Assembly (NCBI GenBank): GCA_035627675.1
Contig: DASPLH010000040.1
Span: forward strand, 1-10,261
Origin: DASPLH01 sp035627675
GTDB lineage: Bacteria > Acidobacteriota > Terriglobia > Terriglobales > Acidobacteriaceae
Direction of reading: 5' to 3'
Length of the DNA stretch: 10,261 nt
Part shown: in pieces, positions 1 to 7,093 of the stretch
How the letters are laid out: every line of letters starts with the position of its first letter
Position numbering within the stretch: position 1 is the first letter of the stretch
Program-made: the position numbers and the translations under genes
The notes under the pieces: generated by a model
What the model saw: only the letters and a program-made list of their open reading frames with translations
Told to the model about the DNA's origin: nothing
Database searches by the model: none

Positions 1-171
1 CGGGCGCTACAGGCAAACCAGCTCGCGGGCTATCCCGACCTCATGGACCTCGGACAGGCACCGATCCCAGCCGGGCAGTCGAAGGCGGTGCGCATCACGC
101 TCGAACACGTTTCCAGCGAATGGAACCAGGCCGCCCCGAACCTGCGCTTTCTGAATCTGCGGCTGCGATAG
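1..171 (+). CDS. C-terminal end of a hypothetical protein (5' end outside window)
   Basis: An open frame runs in from the left edge and ends at TAG 169-171, giving 56 residues. The piece contains GYPDLMDLGQAPIPAGQSKAV, then a strand-like stretch (RITLEHV), a tryptophan and an alternating hydrophobic end (LRFLNLRLR). The pattern suggests the last strands of a beta-sandwich domain, of the kind found at the end of small anchored acidobacterial proteins, but I do not recognise the family with confidence and the N-terminus is missing. The stop codon directly abuts the stop codon of the reverse gene at 172, so the two genes converge with no spacer and no room for a dedicated terminator. Confidence 0.6.
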   Translation, partial: RALQANQLAGYPDLMDLGQAPIPAGQSKAVRITLEHVSSEWNQAAPNLRFLNLRLR

Positions 172-591
172 CTACTTGCGGAGCCCGCTCCACTCCTCGG
201 AGATCACGACGGAGTTTCCGGGGTTATGCGGGTCGTACTTGATGCTGGTTGGCAGTCCGAGGCGGCACGAGTGCAAGTCGATGAAGGGCCGCAGATGCGT
301 GACGTCCTGCGAGCACTCGTATTGCACGCCCGCGACATCGTAGGTGTAGATCAGCAGTTGCGTGGGGATCTTCCCTTCGCCGTTGGTCATCTCCTGCACG
401 TCGATGACGGTGCCGGTGGTCAGGCGTCCGCCGACGCTCAGGCGCATCCGCCGCTGACGCTCTTTGTCGTCAACTTTGGACTTGCCACGCCGGCGCAACT
501 TCAGGGTGATCGCGCCACCCACGACGACACCAGCCCCGATAACTAACGATGTAAGACGAAGCGAGAACATAGAAAGGTCAGACCAGTCCAC
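172..591 (-). CDS. Single-pass membrane protein, DUF3592-like
   Basis: This is a 139-residue protein. A hydrophobic segment at about residues 8-30 (LRLTSLVIGAGVVVGGAITL) is followed by a strongly basic stretch (KLRRRGKSK), which predicts one N-terminal membrane helix with the rest in the cytoplasm by the positive-inside rule. The soluble part has the order TGTVIDV, then YTYDVAGVQYECSQDV, then IKYDPHNPGNSVV, which resembles the small beta-barrel of DUF3592-type proteins; the function is unknown. The open frame begins with GTG at 591; an in-frame ATG at 570 (MFSLRLTS) would keep the helix intact and may be the true start. Neither has a clear Shine-Dalgarno sequence. It lies 108 nt downstream of the transaldolase gene on the same strand, across a long inverted repeat. 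Confidence 0.7.
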   Translation of the reverse strand: MDWSDLSMFSLRLTSLVIGAGVVVGGAITLKLRRRGKSKVDDKERQRRMRLSVGGRLTTGTVIDVQEMTNGEGKIPTQLLIYTYDVAGVQYECSQDVTHLRPFIDLHSCRLGLPTSIKYDPHNPGNSVVISEEWSGLRK

Positions 592-617
592 CGAACGCGG
601 AACTGTTCTACTACAGA

Positions 618-703
618 GTAGAAGGTAAGTAGCTGGCTGTGCAAAGTCGATAGGTTGAAACGCTCACCTGGCCGGCTACTTACCTCCTACACGAACCTTC
701 TAC
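618..703. repeat. Long nested inverted repeats downstream of the transaldolase gene
   Basis: AGGTAAGTAGCTGGC at 623-637 pairs with GCCGGCTACTTACCT at 671-685, giving 15 positions with a single T/G wobble around a 33-nt loop. A second arm pair, GTAGAAGGT (618-626) and ACCTTCTAC (695-703), is a perfect 9-bp match that overlaps the first left arm and includes the transaldolase stop codon (700-702), so the two helices compete. Read on the reverse strand, the main hairpin follows the transaldolase stop but is trailed only by TCTACTC, a poor U-tract, so it is not a textbook intrinsic terminator. It could stabilise the 3' end of the mRNA, act as an attenuator before the gene at 591, or be a degenerate dispersed repeat. 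Confidence 0.7.
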
Positions 704-1371
704 TTGTTCGCGATCTTCTCCAGCTCCGCGTTCGCGACCTTCTCCCAGTCCTTGAGGAACGCCGCGAGGCCCTTGTCGGTCAGCGGGTGGTTGAACATCG
801 CGTCCAAAACCTTCCACGGGATCGTCGCCACGTGCGCGCCGGCCAGCGCCGACTCAACCACGTGCAGCGGGTGACGAATGGAAGCCGCCAGCACCTGCGT
901 GTCGTAGCCGTAAATTTCGTAGATTTCGACGATCTGCCGGATCAGGTCCATGCCGCTGTGGCTGATGTCATCCAGGCGCCCGACGAACGGGCTGACGTAC
1001 GTCGCGCCCGCCTTGGCAACCAGCAACGCCTGCGTCGGAGAGAAGCAGAGCGTCAGGTTGGTCTTGATGCCCTCGTCCGACAGCGCCTTGCAGGCCTTCA
1101 CGCCGTCGCGCGTGGTGGGCAGCTTGATGACGACGTTCTTGTGCCACTTGGCGAACTCATGCGCCTCGCGCAGCATGCCGTCTTTCTCGGTGGCGACGAC
1201 TTCCACGCTGACAGGACCGTCGACGATCGAGAGGATCTCAAGGATGGTCTCCTTGAACGGCTTGCCCTCCTTGGAGATGAGCGAGGGGTTGGTGGTTACG
1301 CCGTCCAGGATGCCGAGCGATTCGGCTTCGCGGATCTCTGCGACGCTTGCGGTATCGATAAAGAATTTCAT
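700..1371 (-). CDS. tal: Short-type transaldolase (TalC/FSA-like family)
   Basis: This 223-residue protein is the usual size for the short transaldolase / fructose-6-phosphate aldolase family (class I aldolase, TIM barrel, cytoplasmic). It begins MKFFIDTA, the hallmark start, so I place the start at 1371 rather than at an in-frame ATG 30 nt upstream. GVTTNPSLI (24-32) is the family phosphate/substrate motif. Lys83 in VVIKLPTT is the expected Schiff-base lysine, and ATYVSPFVGRLDD forms the phosphate-binding end. Residue 57 (VSVEVVA) is Glu, as I recall for true transaldolases, where E. coli fructose-6-phosphate aldolase has Gln. I infer transfer of dihydroxyacetone units between sedoheptulose 7-phosphate and glyceraldehyde 3-phosphate in the non-oxidative pentose phosphate pathway. 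It lies 51 nt downstream of the FAH-family gene, probably in one transcript. Confidence 0.92.
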   Translation of the reverse strand: MKFFIDTASVAEIREAESLGILDGVTTNPSLISKEGKPFKETILEILSIVDGPVSVEVVATEKDGMLREAHEFAKWHKNVVIKLPTTRDGVKACKALSDEGIKTNLTLCFSPTQALLVAKAGATYVSPFVGRLDDISHSGMDLIRQIVEIYEIYGYDTQVLAASIRHPLHVVESALAGAHVATIPWKVLDAMFNHPLTDKGLAAFLKDWEKVANAELEKIANK

Positions 1372-1422
1372 AGCTGACTCACTTTGTGTGTTGGAGCGCA
1401 TCGCCTCCGTGCGCCCGGCAGA

Positions 1423-2253
1423 CTATTCGTCCGCCACTTTATTTCTCAAGGTCCCGATGCCTTCGATGGCGACTTCGACAACATCTCCGGCTGCGAGCGG
1501 TCCTACGCCCGACGGCGTGCCCGTAGCGATGACGTCTCCGGGAAGCAGTGTGCAAAAGCGCGAGATGTACCGGAGCACAACTTCCAGCGGAAAGATGAAG
1601 TCCTGCGTCGATCCCTGCTGCCGAACTTCGCCGTTTACTCGGGTCTCGACCTTGACGCCGGCCCAGGGATCGAGCTCGGTCTGGATCACAGGGCCCAAGG
1701 GACAGAACGTATCGAAGCCCTTCGCGCGCGTCCACTGATTATCCTTCTTCTGAATGTCGCGGGCGGTGACATCGTTCAGGCACGTATAGCCTAGGATGTA
1801 ATCGCGCACGTCCGCGCGCTCATCCAGGTTGCGACAGGTGCGCCCGATCACCACGGCCAGCTCGCCTTCGTGGTCCACGCGCTGCGAAATCGCCGGGCGA
1901 ATGATGGTTCCGCCCGCCGAAAGCATCGAGGACGGCGGCTTGGAAAAGATCAGCGGCTCCGCCGGGACTTCGTTCTTCAACTCCTGCACATGCTCCGCGT
2001 AGTTGCGGCCCACGCAGAGCACTTTGCTGACGATCGGCATGGGAAGCAGCAGCATCGCCTCGTCGAGCGCGACGGGAACTTCGAGCTTGCGTGCCGAATC
2101 GGGTTCCGGCAGGACAATGCTTTGGGGCACTCCGGCTTCGTTGACTCCGAGCTGCGGCCCGGGGATGTCGGCGGTGATCACGTCTTGCCCGGCAACGTTC
2201 TCGACCAGCCCGTACCGAGTCCCTTCTTTTGTCACATAGCGGCAGAAGCGCAT
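1423..2253 (-). CDS. Fumarylacetoacetate hydrolase (FAH) family protein
   Basis: This 276-residue protein has an N-terminal domain of about 70 residues (DUF2437-like) followed by the FAH catalytic fold. Visible motifs are VLCVGRNYAEH (79-88, with the catalytic-type His88), DHEGELAVVIG with Glu129 and Glu131, YTCLNDVTARDIQ with Asp161, which together form the E-E-D divalent metal site, then GFDTFCPLGP and GDVIATGTPSGVGPL near the C-terminus. The family cleaves or decarboxylates beta-keto acids such as acylpyruvates, oxaloacetate and ring-cleavage products of aromatic degradation. Family membership is secure but the substrate cannot be read from sequence. No aromatic-degradation genes surround it, so a housekeeping acylpyruvase or oxaloacetate-decarboxylase role is as likely. 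It is divergent from 2358 and upstream of the transaldolase gene. The ribosome-binding sequence before the ATG (TTGGAACC) is weak. Confidence 0.92.
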   Translation of the reverse strand: MRFCRYVTKEGTRYGLVENVAGQDVITADIPGPQLGVNEAGVPQSIVLPEPDSARKLEVPVALDEAMLLLPMPIVSKVLCVGRNYAEHVQELKNEVPAEPLIFSKPPSSMLSAGGTIIRPAISQRVDHEGELAVVIGRTCRNLDERADVRDYILGYTCLNDVTARDIQKKDNQWTRAKGFDTFCPLGPVIQTELDPWAGVKVETRVNGEVRQQGSTQDFIFPLEVVLRYISRFCTLLPGDVIATGTPSGVGPLAAGDVVEVAIEGIGTLRNKVADE

Positions 2254-2299
2254 GGTTCCAAGATAAATGGTTGAGGGGCGGATGAGCTACTAAGGTGCT

Positions 2300-2327
2300 C
2301 GGACAGAGACCCTGGACGTGCTATGCT
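2300..2327 (+). promoter_or_regulatory. Weak sigma-70-like promoter candidate for the secreted protein
   Basis: CGGACA (2300-2305), a 16-nt spacer and TATGCT (2322-2327) each match four of six consensus positions. They lie in the 104-nt divergent gap and would start transcription about 25 nt before the ATG at 2358, which is preceded by GAGG with 9-nt spacing. This is plausible but weak and read by eye only. Confidence 0.3.
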
Positions 2328-2357
2328 CCAGTGCGAATCCTGCCGAGGCCTACGATC

Positions 2358-2870
2358 ATGAGAATCGGCCTTCTACTCTGCCTTCTGACGCTCTCATCCA
2401 CGATGCTGGCGCAACGTGGAGTCGCACCGAACGGATACTACCCGGCGTCGTACCGTGGCGATACCTTTACCGGCACCGTCGTCGCACACGACCCCGTGTC
2501 TGACACAGTCAGCCTGGAGTACGAGAAGGGCTCACAATCTGAGGTTCTCCCGGTCAAACTTGAGGGCGGGTGTGCTGTCCCAAGCAGGACAGGGGAGCCG
2601 ATGCACGCCAAGGATATCCCGAATGGGACCGTGCTCACGGCGTTCTACACGTCGCAGACCGAGACGAACAAAGGCGGGAAGAAGAGGTCGAACGTGGCGA
2701 TCGCGATTGGCTTCTTGGTGTGGAACGGCAAACCGGTCTCGGAAGAGAACCGCAACAAGTTTTACAGCTGCGGCAACTTCGCAGGTTGGAAGTACTTCAA
2801 GGCCTTCGCTGGCAGTCAGGGCTCTGCCTCCCTGAGTCGGATGGAGATAGTCGTACCGGCTTCGAAGTGA
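2358..2870 (+). CDS. Small secreted hypothetical protein
   Basis: This is a 170-residue protein. MRIGLLLCLLTLSSTMLAQ is a clear Sec signal peptide with probable cleavage near residue 18-19. I chose the ATG at 2358 over an open-frame start 63 nt upstream because it directly begins the signal peptide and has GAGG 9 nt before it. The mature part is polar and probably all beta: FTGTVVAHDPVSDTVSLEY looks like an OB/Sm-like strand pair used in other acidobacterial exported proteins, followed by a KGGKKR basic loop and a C-terminal aromatic stretch (GWKYFKAF). Only two cysteines (Cys72 and Cys138) remain in the mature chain, so a disulfide is possible. There is no lipobox and no enzyme motif. The function is unknown. 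It is transcribed divergently from the FAH-family gene. Confidence 0.8.
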   Translation: MRIGLLLCLLTLSSTMLAQRGVAPNGYYPASYRGDTFTGTVVAHDPVSDTVSLEYEKGSQSEVLPVKLEGGCAVPSRTGEPMHAKDIPNGTVLTAFYTSQTETNKGGKKRSNVAIAIGFLVWNGKPVSEENRNKFYSCGNFAGWKYFKAFAGSQGSASLSRMEIVVPASK

Positions 2871-2948
2871 TAGCGAATTGACCGGTTGGCACCGAAGTAG
2901 CTCAGTACCTGTCGAGCAAACCCCGCGTGAGCTCCCGAATTCCAACTC

Positions 2949-2965
2949 TGCACGCCTGCCGTGCA
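2949..2965. repeat. Small hairpin upstream of the 50-residue membrane ORF
   Basis: TGCACG (2949-2954) and CGTGCA (2960-2965) form a perfect 6-bp stem around CCTGC. No T-run follows on either strand, so it is not a convincing intrinsic terminator. It ends 16 nt before the start codon at 2982 and could lie in that gene's leader. The rest of the gap 2871-2981 shows nothing I can name. Confidence 0.35.
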
Positions 2966-2981
2966 GGTAGAGGTTGGGGCT

Positions 2982-3134
2982 ATGTGGTTTGTTTGTTCGG
3001 TTTTCGTGGTCCTTTGGGTGATTGGGATTGAGTTCTATTTCCCGGTTGCTCTGCTGATCGCGCTGTTCGCCGCCGCTGTCGCGTCGGCGGGCGTGGCGCT
3101 GTTTCCGGTGGCACAGCAGGCTTCGCGCAGATGA
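2982..3134 (+). CDS. Candidate 50-residue membrane protein
   Basis: ATG at 2982 opens a 50-residue frame ending at TGA 3132-3134. The product starts MWFVCSVFVVLWVIGIEFYF, continues through a second hydrophobic run (VALLIALFAAAVASAGVALF) and ends in a short basic tail (QQASRR). This predicts two membrane segments joined by a tight turn. A purine-rich GAGGTTGGGG sequence lies just upstream as a reasonable ribosome-binding site. The frame fills the otherwise empty gap before the HAD gene and its stop lies one base from that gene's stop on the other strand, the tight convergent packing expected of a real gene. It recalls small two-helix hydrophobic proteins of the DUF5670/lmo0937 kind, but I do not recognise it specifically. 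Confidence 0.55.
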   Translation: MWFVCSVFVVLWVIGIEFYFPVALLIALFAAAVASAGVALFPVAQQASRR

Positions 3135-3135
3135 G

Positions 3136-3813
3136 CTACGCCGCCTGCTTCACCGCAAACGGCGTCTCCTCGTAGTGGGCAAGGATGTCGCTGGGATCGC
3201 GGTAGATCTCGATGCATCCGGCTTCGATCAGGTCCTGCTCCGGGAAGCCGCCGCAGAGCACTCCTATAATGCTGATTCCGGCGCGTCCGGCTGCGATTGC
3301 GTCGTAGTGCGTGTCTCCGATTACAATCGCCTGCTCGAGAGCCACGCCCTCGCACTGATCCAGCGCTGCCTCGAAGATGTCAGGGTGGGGCTTGCTGCGC
3401 TCGGCGTCGTCGGCCGATGTGCGGCCGTCGAGCAGGTCCGCGACGTTCAACAGCTTCTTGTAGAACGAAACCTCGTCGGACTTGGCAGATGACGCGAGCA
3501 CGATCTGTTTGCCGTCGGACTTGAGTCGCTCGAATAACTCTCGCACGCCCGGGAACGGACGCACCTGGGGCATGTACTCACGTTTGTAGAGCTCGCCGCG
3601 ATAGTGCTCCAGTTCTCCGCCGTACTCGGCCAGTTGCTGCTCGTTGAGGAACACGGGCATGAGCTGGTCGCCGCCTTTTCCGATCTGGTAGCGCACGGTC
3701 TCGAAGTCAACCCTGTGTCCGAAGTGTTCCAGCGCCTGCTGCCACGCCCGGGCATGGAAGTCCACGGAGTCGATGAGGGTGCCATCAACGTCGAAAATAG
3801 CCGCTTTGATCAT
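3136..3813 (-). CDS. HAD-superfamily phosphatase (phosphoglycolate phosphatase / beta-phosphoglucomutase-like)
   Basis: This 225-residue protein carries all four HAD motifs. Motif I is DVDGTLIDS with nucleophile Asp8 and acid/base Asp10; motif II is IVLASSA with Ser108; motif III is Lys141 in SKPHPDIF; and motif IV is VIGDTHYDAIAAGRAG with Asp167 and Asp171 for Mg2+. Residues about 17-80 form a helical C1 cap of the PGP/beta-PGM type. Motif IV 'IGDTHYDA' and the small cap favour a soluble small-molecule phosphatase, such as a phosphoglycolate or sugar-phosphate phosphatase, over a mutase. The exact substrate cannot be assigned. The gene stands alone on the reverse strand and is divergent from the membrane protein at 3895 across 81 nt in which I see no strong promoter. 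Confidence 0.9.
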   Translation of the reverse strand: MIKAAIFDVDGTLIDSVDFHARAWQQALEHFGHRVDFETVRYQIGKGGDQLMPVFLNEQQLAEYGGELEHYRGELYKREYMPQVRPFPGVRELFERLKSDGKQIVLASSAKSDEVSFYKKLLNVADLLDGRTSADDAERSKPHPDIFEAALDQCEGVALEQAIVIGDTHYDAIAAGRAGISIIGVLCGGFPEQDLIEAGCIEIYRDPSDILAHYEETPFAVKQAA

Positions 3814-3894
3814 CCCAGTAGGATGCTTCGGGCTACCGCTTCAGAGCCGACCGGGCTAACTTTGGCTGCGACTCTGGGCGGCGATTCGTGAGAC

Positions 3895-4326
3895 ATGCAA
3901 CGACTGCTACAGACCGCAGCGGACGAGCGTAGTGCCGGAGTCTGTGCCGTGGCCGCCGTCTTCGCCTTAACCGCGATGGGCGCGGCGGCATACGCTGCGC
4001 TGCTCGCGACCGGACGCATTCCTTTCATCAGTGCGGCATGGCTGGTCAGCGGCGACGTCGCTCGCATGGGCCCGGCGGCAATGCTGGCGTTTGCCGCCGT
4101 ACACACGATTGCCGCGTGGGGACTGTTCAGGTTCCGCCGATGGGGACGCTGGTTCGCGCTCGCGCTGCTGGGCTGGGGATTCGTACAGGAGATTCCAACG
4201 ATCTCGATGGCCGTCGCCGACGGACGGATTGTCGGAACGATGCGAAGCGGAGCGCTGATCATCGCACGCGTGGTACTCGTGTGGTACCTATCGCAAGACG
4301 AGGTGCGCGAGAGTTTCTCGAAGTAA
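3895..4326 (+). CDS. Four-helix integral membrane protein of unknown function
   Basis: This 143-residue protein has hydrophobic segments at about residues 15-39, 59-79, 85-106 and 116-132, separated by short charged loops (RFRRWGR at 79-85, ADGR at 108-111), and a charged C-terminus (SQDEVRESFSK). Four short helices with a cluster of arginines between helices 2 and 3 suggest a small inner-membrane protein with that loop in the cytoplasm. A GTGAGAC sequence just before the ATG is a modest ribosome-binding site. I recognise no catalytic or transport motif. A long opposite-strand frame over the same bases was discarded because it has the Ser/Ala/Pro-rich composition of a GC shadow. The gene is convergent with clpB, and the gap holds a palindromic repeat. 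Confidence 0.72.
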   Translation: MQRLLQTAADERSAGVCAVAAVFALTAMGAAAYAALLATGRIPFISAAWLVSGDVARMGPAAMLAFAAVHTIAAWGLFRFRRWGRWFALALLGWGFVQEIPTISMAVADGRIVGTMRSGALIIARVVLVWYLSQDEVRESFSK

Positions 4327-4337
4327 CAAACCACCAG

Positions 4338-4400
4338 CCAGGGATCCGACGGATGACCACCGACCGGGTCTGATCCGTGATCGTCCGTCCGAATCCGTGG
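4338..4400. repeat. Imperfect intergenic palindrome, copy 1 (ATCCGTG family)
   Basis: The left arm at 4338-4365 matches the reverse complement of the right arm at 4373-4400 at about 21 of 28 positions with one single-base gap, leaving an 8-nt spacer. Within it a tighter stem pairs CGGATGACC (4350-4358) with GGTC-TG-ATCCG (4368-4377). The right end reads AATCCGTGGCTAAAG. It occupies the gap between the convergent stops of the membrane protein (4326) and clpB (4412), where a bidirectional transcription or mRNA-end signal would be useful, though no U-tract follows. A related element lies at 9680-9750. Confidence 0.65.
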
Positions 4401-4411
4401 CTAAAGTGTTG

Positions 4412-7042
4412 TTATTCCGCCTCGACCGGCTCTTGCGCGTGGCGCTCGACTTTGAAGGTCAGTCCTGAACTACCGGCGGCCGCGTCGGCCACCACATGGT
4501 CGCCGTGCAGCACCTCGCCGTCCAAGATCTTCAACGCCAGCGGGTCCTGCACCAGCCGCTGGATTGCCCGCTTCAGCGGACGCGCGCCGTACGCCGGGTC
4601 GTATCCCGCCTCGAACAGCGCACGCTTGGCGGCGTCCGTGAGTTCGAGCGATATCTTGCGGTCGGCCAGCAGGCGCCGCAGGTCTTCCAGTCGCAGCTCA
4701 ACGATCTTGCTCAACTGCTCGTTGCCGAGCGGGTTGAACATCACGACGTCGTCCACGCGATTGAGGAACTCCGGCTTGAAGTGCGCTTGCAGAGCCTGCA
4801 TTACGTGCTTGCTGGCCTCGGCAAAACCCTGCTGCGTCGAAATGTTGTCCGCCTGGAGATAGCTGGCGCCGATGTTCGACGTCATGATCAGGATCGTGTT
4901 CTTGAAGTCCACGACACGGCCCTTGCCGTCCGTCAGACGCCCGTCGTCCATGATCTGGAGGAAGACGTTGAACACGTCCGCATGCGCCTTCTCCACCTCG
5001 TCGAAGAGCACAACCGAGTACGGACGCCGGCGCACGGCTTCCGTCAGTTGGCCGCCTTCCTCGTAGCCGACGTATCCCGGGGGCGCGCCGATCAGGCGCG
5101 AGACCGCGTGCTTCTCCATGTATTCGCTCATGTCGATGCGAATCATGGCATGCTCGTCGTCGAACAGAAATTCCGCCAGGGCACGCGCCAGCTCGGTCTT
5201 GCCTACGCCGGTCGGCCCCAGGAACAGGAACGAACCTATCGGGCGCCGGGGATCGCTGAGCCCGGCGCGCGAGCGGCGGATCGCGTTCGCCACCTTCTCC
5301 AAGGCGACGTCCTGTCCGATCACACGCTGTCGCAGGCGCGACTCCATCTCGACCAGCTTCTTGACCTCGCCCTCGAGCATCTTCGACACCGGGATGCCGG
5401 TCCACTTGCTCACGATGTGGGCGATATCTTCGTCGTCCACTTCTTCTTTTAACATGCGCCCGGCGCTACGGTCGGCCTTGGCGCTGAGCTGTTGCAGCTC
5501 ACGCTCGTGCATCGGCAGGTCGTGGTATTGAACGCGCGAAGCACGCTCGTAGTCGCCTTTGCGGACAGCGTTCTGCTGTTCGAGACGCAACTGCTCGATC
5601 TTCTCCTTCAGTTCCCGGATGCGCGCAATCTCGTCTTTCTCCTGCTTCCACCGGGCCTTCAGCGTGTTGGCCTGCTCGCGGATTTGCGCGAGTTCGCGCT
5701 CCGCCGCTTCGAGCCGCTCACGCGAGTTCGGATCGTTCTCCTTTTTCAGGGCCTGGCGCTCGATCTCGAGATTGGTTGCGCGCCGCTCGAGCTGGTCGAT
5801 CTCCGTGGGAAGGGAATCGATCTGGATGCGCAGCGAAGCCGCGGCCTCGTCCACGAGGTCGATTGCCTTGTCGGGCAGGAAGCGGTCACTGATGTAGCGG
5901 TGCGACAGAGTTGCCGCCGCGATAATCGCCGAGTCCTTGATGCGGACCCCGTGATGCACTTCGTAACGTTCCTTGAGTCCGCGAAGGATCGCGATCGTGT
6001 CTTCGACGTTCGGCTCGCCGACGAACACCACCTGGAAGCGGCGCTCCAGTGCCGGGTCTTTCTCGATGTGCTTGCGGTACTCGTTGAGCGTCGTCGCGCC
6101 GATGGCGCGCAGTTCGCCACGCGCCAGCGCGGGCTTCAGCATGTTCGAGGCGTCAATCGCGCCTTCGGCCGCGCCGGCCCCAACCAGTGTGTGCAACTCG
6201 TCGATGAAGAGGATGATCTGGCCCGCGGACTCCTCGATCTCCTTGAGCACCGCCTTGAGCCGGTCTTCGAACTCGCCGCGATATTTCGCGCCCGCCAGCA
6301 TCGCGCCCAGATCGAGGGAGACCACGCGCTTGTTGCGCAACTGCTCCGTCACATCGCCGGAGATGATTCGCTGCGCGAGCCCTTCGACGATTGCCGTCTT
6401 ACCCACGCCCGGCTCTCCGATCAGGACGGGGTTGTTCTTCGTGCGGCGGGACAGCACCTGCACGGTGCGGCGGATCTCTTCATCGCGCCCGATCACCGGG
6501 TCGAGTTTGCCGCGCCGGGCCAGGTCCGTCAGGTCGCGCGCGTAGCGTTCCAGCGCCTGGTACTTCGCCTCGGGATTCTGGTCGGTGACGGTCTGGGTGC
6601 CGCGAACGCTGCTGAGCGCCTTGAGGATCGCGTCGTAGCTGGCTCCCAAGCCGGCCAGCAACTGCTGCGCCCCGTCGCGCTTCATGTGCGCGATGGCCAA
6701 AAGCAGGTGTTCGGTCGATACGTATTCGTCCTTGAAGTTCTCCGCCTGCTTGAACGCCGCGTCCAACATCTCGGCCGTCGCATCCGACAGGTGCGGCTGG
6801 GCGGCGCGGTTCTGCAGCTTCGGCAGGCGCTCGACTTCGCGCGCGGCGGCCTGCTGCACAAGCTGCGGCTGCACGCCGAGCTTGCTGAGGACCGGCGGCA
6901 CGATGCCTTCACGATCCTCGACCAGGGCCGCCAGCACGTGCACCGGCAGTACCTCCGAGTTCCCGTGCTCCGAGGCCAGTTCGCTGGCGCGTTGCATCGC
7001 TTCCTGCGCCTTCACCGTCAACTTGTCCCAGCGGATTGCCAT
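4412..7042 (-). CDS. clpB: ClpB protein disaggregase (Hsp100 AAA+ ATPase)
   Basis: This 876-residue protein has the standard length for ClpB. Domains in order are: an N-terminal Clp_N double repeat (1-145); NBD1 with Walker A GEPGVGKT (Lys215), pore loop KYRG (Tyr254), Walker B FIDE (Asp281-Glu282) and arginine fingers in ERR (Arg334/335); a long coiled-coil M domain (about 405-530) unique to ClpB/Hsp104; and NBD2 with GPTGVGKT (Lys615), pore loop GYVG (Tyr657), Walker B LFDE (Asp681-Glu682) and sensor-2 GARPLKR (Arg821). The M domain and the absence of an obvious ClpP-docking loop indicate a disaggregase working with DnaK, not a protease subunit. I chose the ATG at 7042 (MAIRWDKLT) over an in-frame TTG 15 nt upstream, because GAGGG lies 8 nt before it. 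hsp20 is immediately upstream, and small Hsps keep aggregates accessible to ClpB. Confidence 0.98.
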   Translation of the reverse strand: MAIRWDKLTVKAQEAMQRASELASEHGNSEVLPVHVLAALVEDREGIVPPVLSKLGVQPQLVQQAAAREVERLPKLQNRAAQPHLSDATAEMLDAAFKQAENFKDEYVSTEHLLLAIAHMKRDGAQQLLAGLGASYDAILKALSSVRGTQTVTDQNPEAKYQALERYARDLTDLARRGKLDPVIGRDEEIRRTVQVLSRRTKNNPVLIGEPGVGKTAIVEGLAQRIISGDVTEQLRNKRVVSLDLGAMLAGAKYRGEFEDRLKAVLKEIEESAGQIILFIDELHTLVGAGAAEGAIDASNMLKPALARGELRAIGATTLNEYRKHIEKDPALERRFQVVFVGEPNVEDTIAILRGLKERYEVHHGVRIKDSAIIAAATLSHRYISDRFLPDKAIDLVDEAAASLRIQIDSLPTEIDQLERRATNLEIERQALKKENDPNSRERLEAAERELAQIREQANTLKARWKQEKDEIARIRELKEKIEQLRLEQQNAVRKGDYERASRVQYHDLPMHERELQQLSAKADRSAGRMLKEEVDDEDIAHIVSKWTGIPVSKMLEGEVKKLVEMESRLRQRVIGQDVALEKVANAIRRSRAGLSDPRRPIGSFLFLGPTGVGKTELARALAEFLFDDEHAMIRIDMSEYMEKHAVSRLIGAPPGYVGYEEGGQLTEAVRRRPYSVVLFDEVEKAHADVFNVFLQIMDDGRLTDGKGRVVDFKNTILIMTSNIGASYLQADNISTQQGFAEASKHVMQALQAHFKPEFLNRVDDVVMFNPLGNEQLSKIVELRLEDLRRLLADRKISLELTDAAKRALFEAGYDPAYGARPLKRAIQRLVQDPLALKILDGEVLHGDHVVADAAAGSSGLTFKVERHAQEPVEAE

Positions 7043-7067
7043 TTCACCTACCCTCAAAACTGCTGTT

Positions 7068-7093
7068 CATAAAAGAAAGGGGCCGGAGCCCCT
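7068..7093 (-). terminator. Intrinsic terminator between hsp20 and clpB
   Basis: On the reverse strand AGGGGC, loop TCCG and GCCCCT form a perfect 6-bp GC-rich stem (7093-7078) followed by TTTCTTTTATG. It lies about 50 nt after the hsp20 stop and ends about 25 nt before the clpB start codon. Since there is little room for a promoter between it and clpB, it probably acts as a partial terminator that lowers clpB relative to hsp20. Bases 7094-7144 show no promoter I would defend and no CIRCE (HrcA) operator. Confidence 0.75.

Noticed and set aside
3810..4334. A 174-codon reverse frame opposite the four-helix membrane protein
   Set aside because: Its product is Ser/Ala/Thr/Pro-rich low-complexity sequence typical of a shadow, whereas the forward frame has regular membrane helices and a plausible start.
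5492..7072. A 526-codon open frame antisense to clpB
   Set aside because: It mirrors clpB codon structure in a GC-rich gene, has Arg/Leu/Val/Asp shadow composition, no recognisable domain and no ribosome-binding site, while clpB itself is unmistakable.
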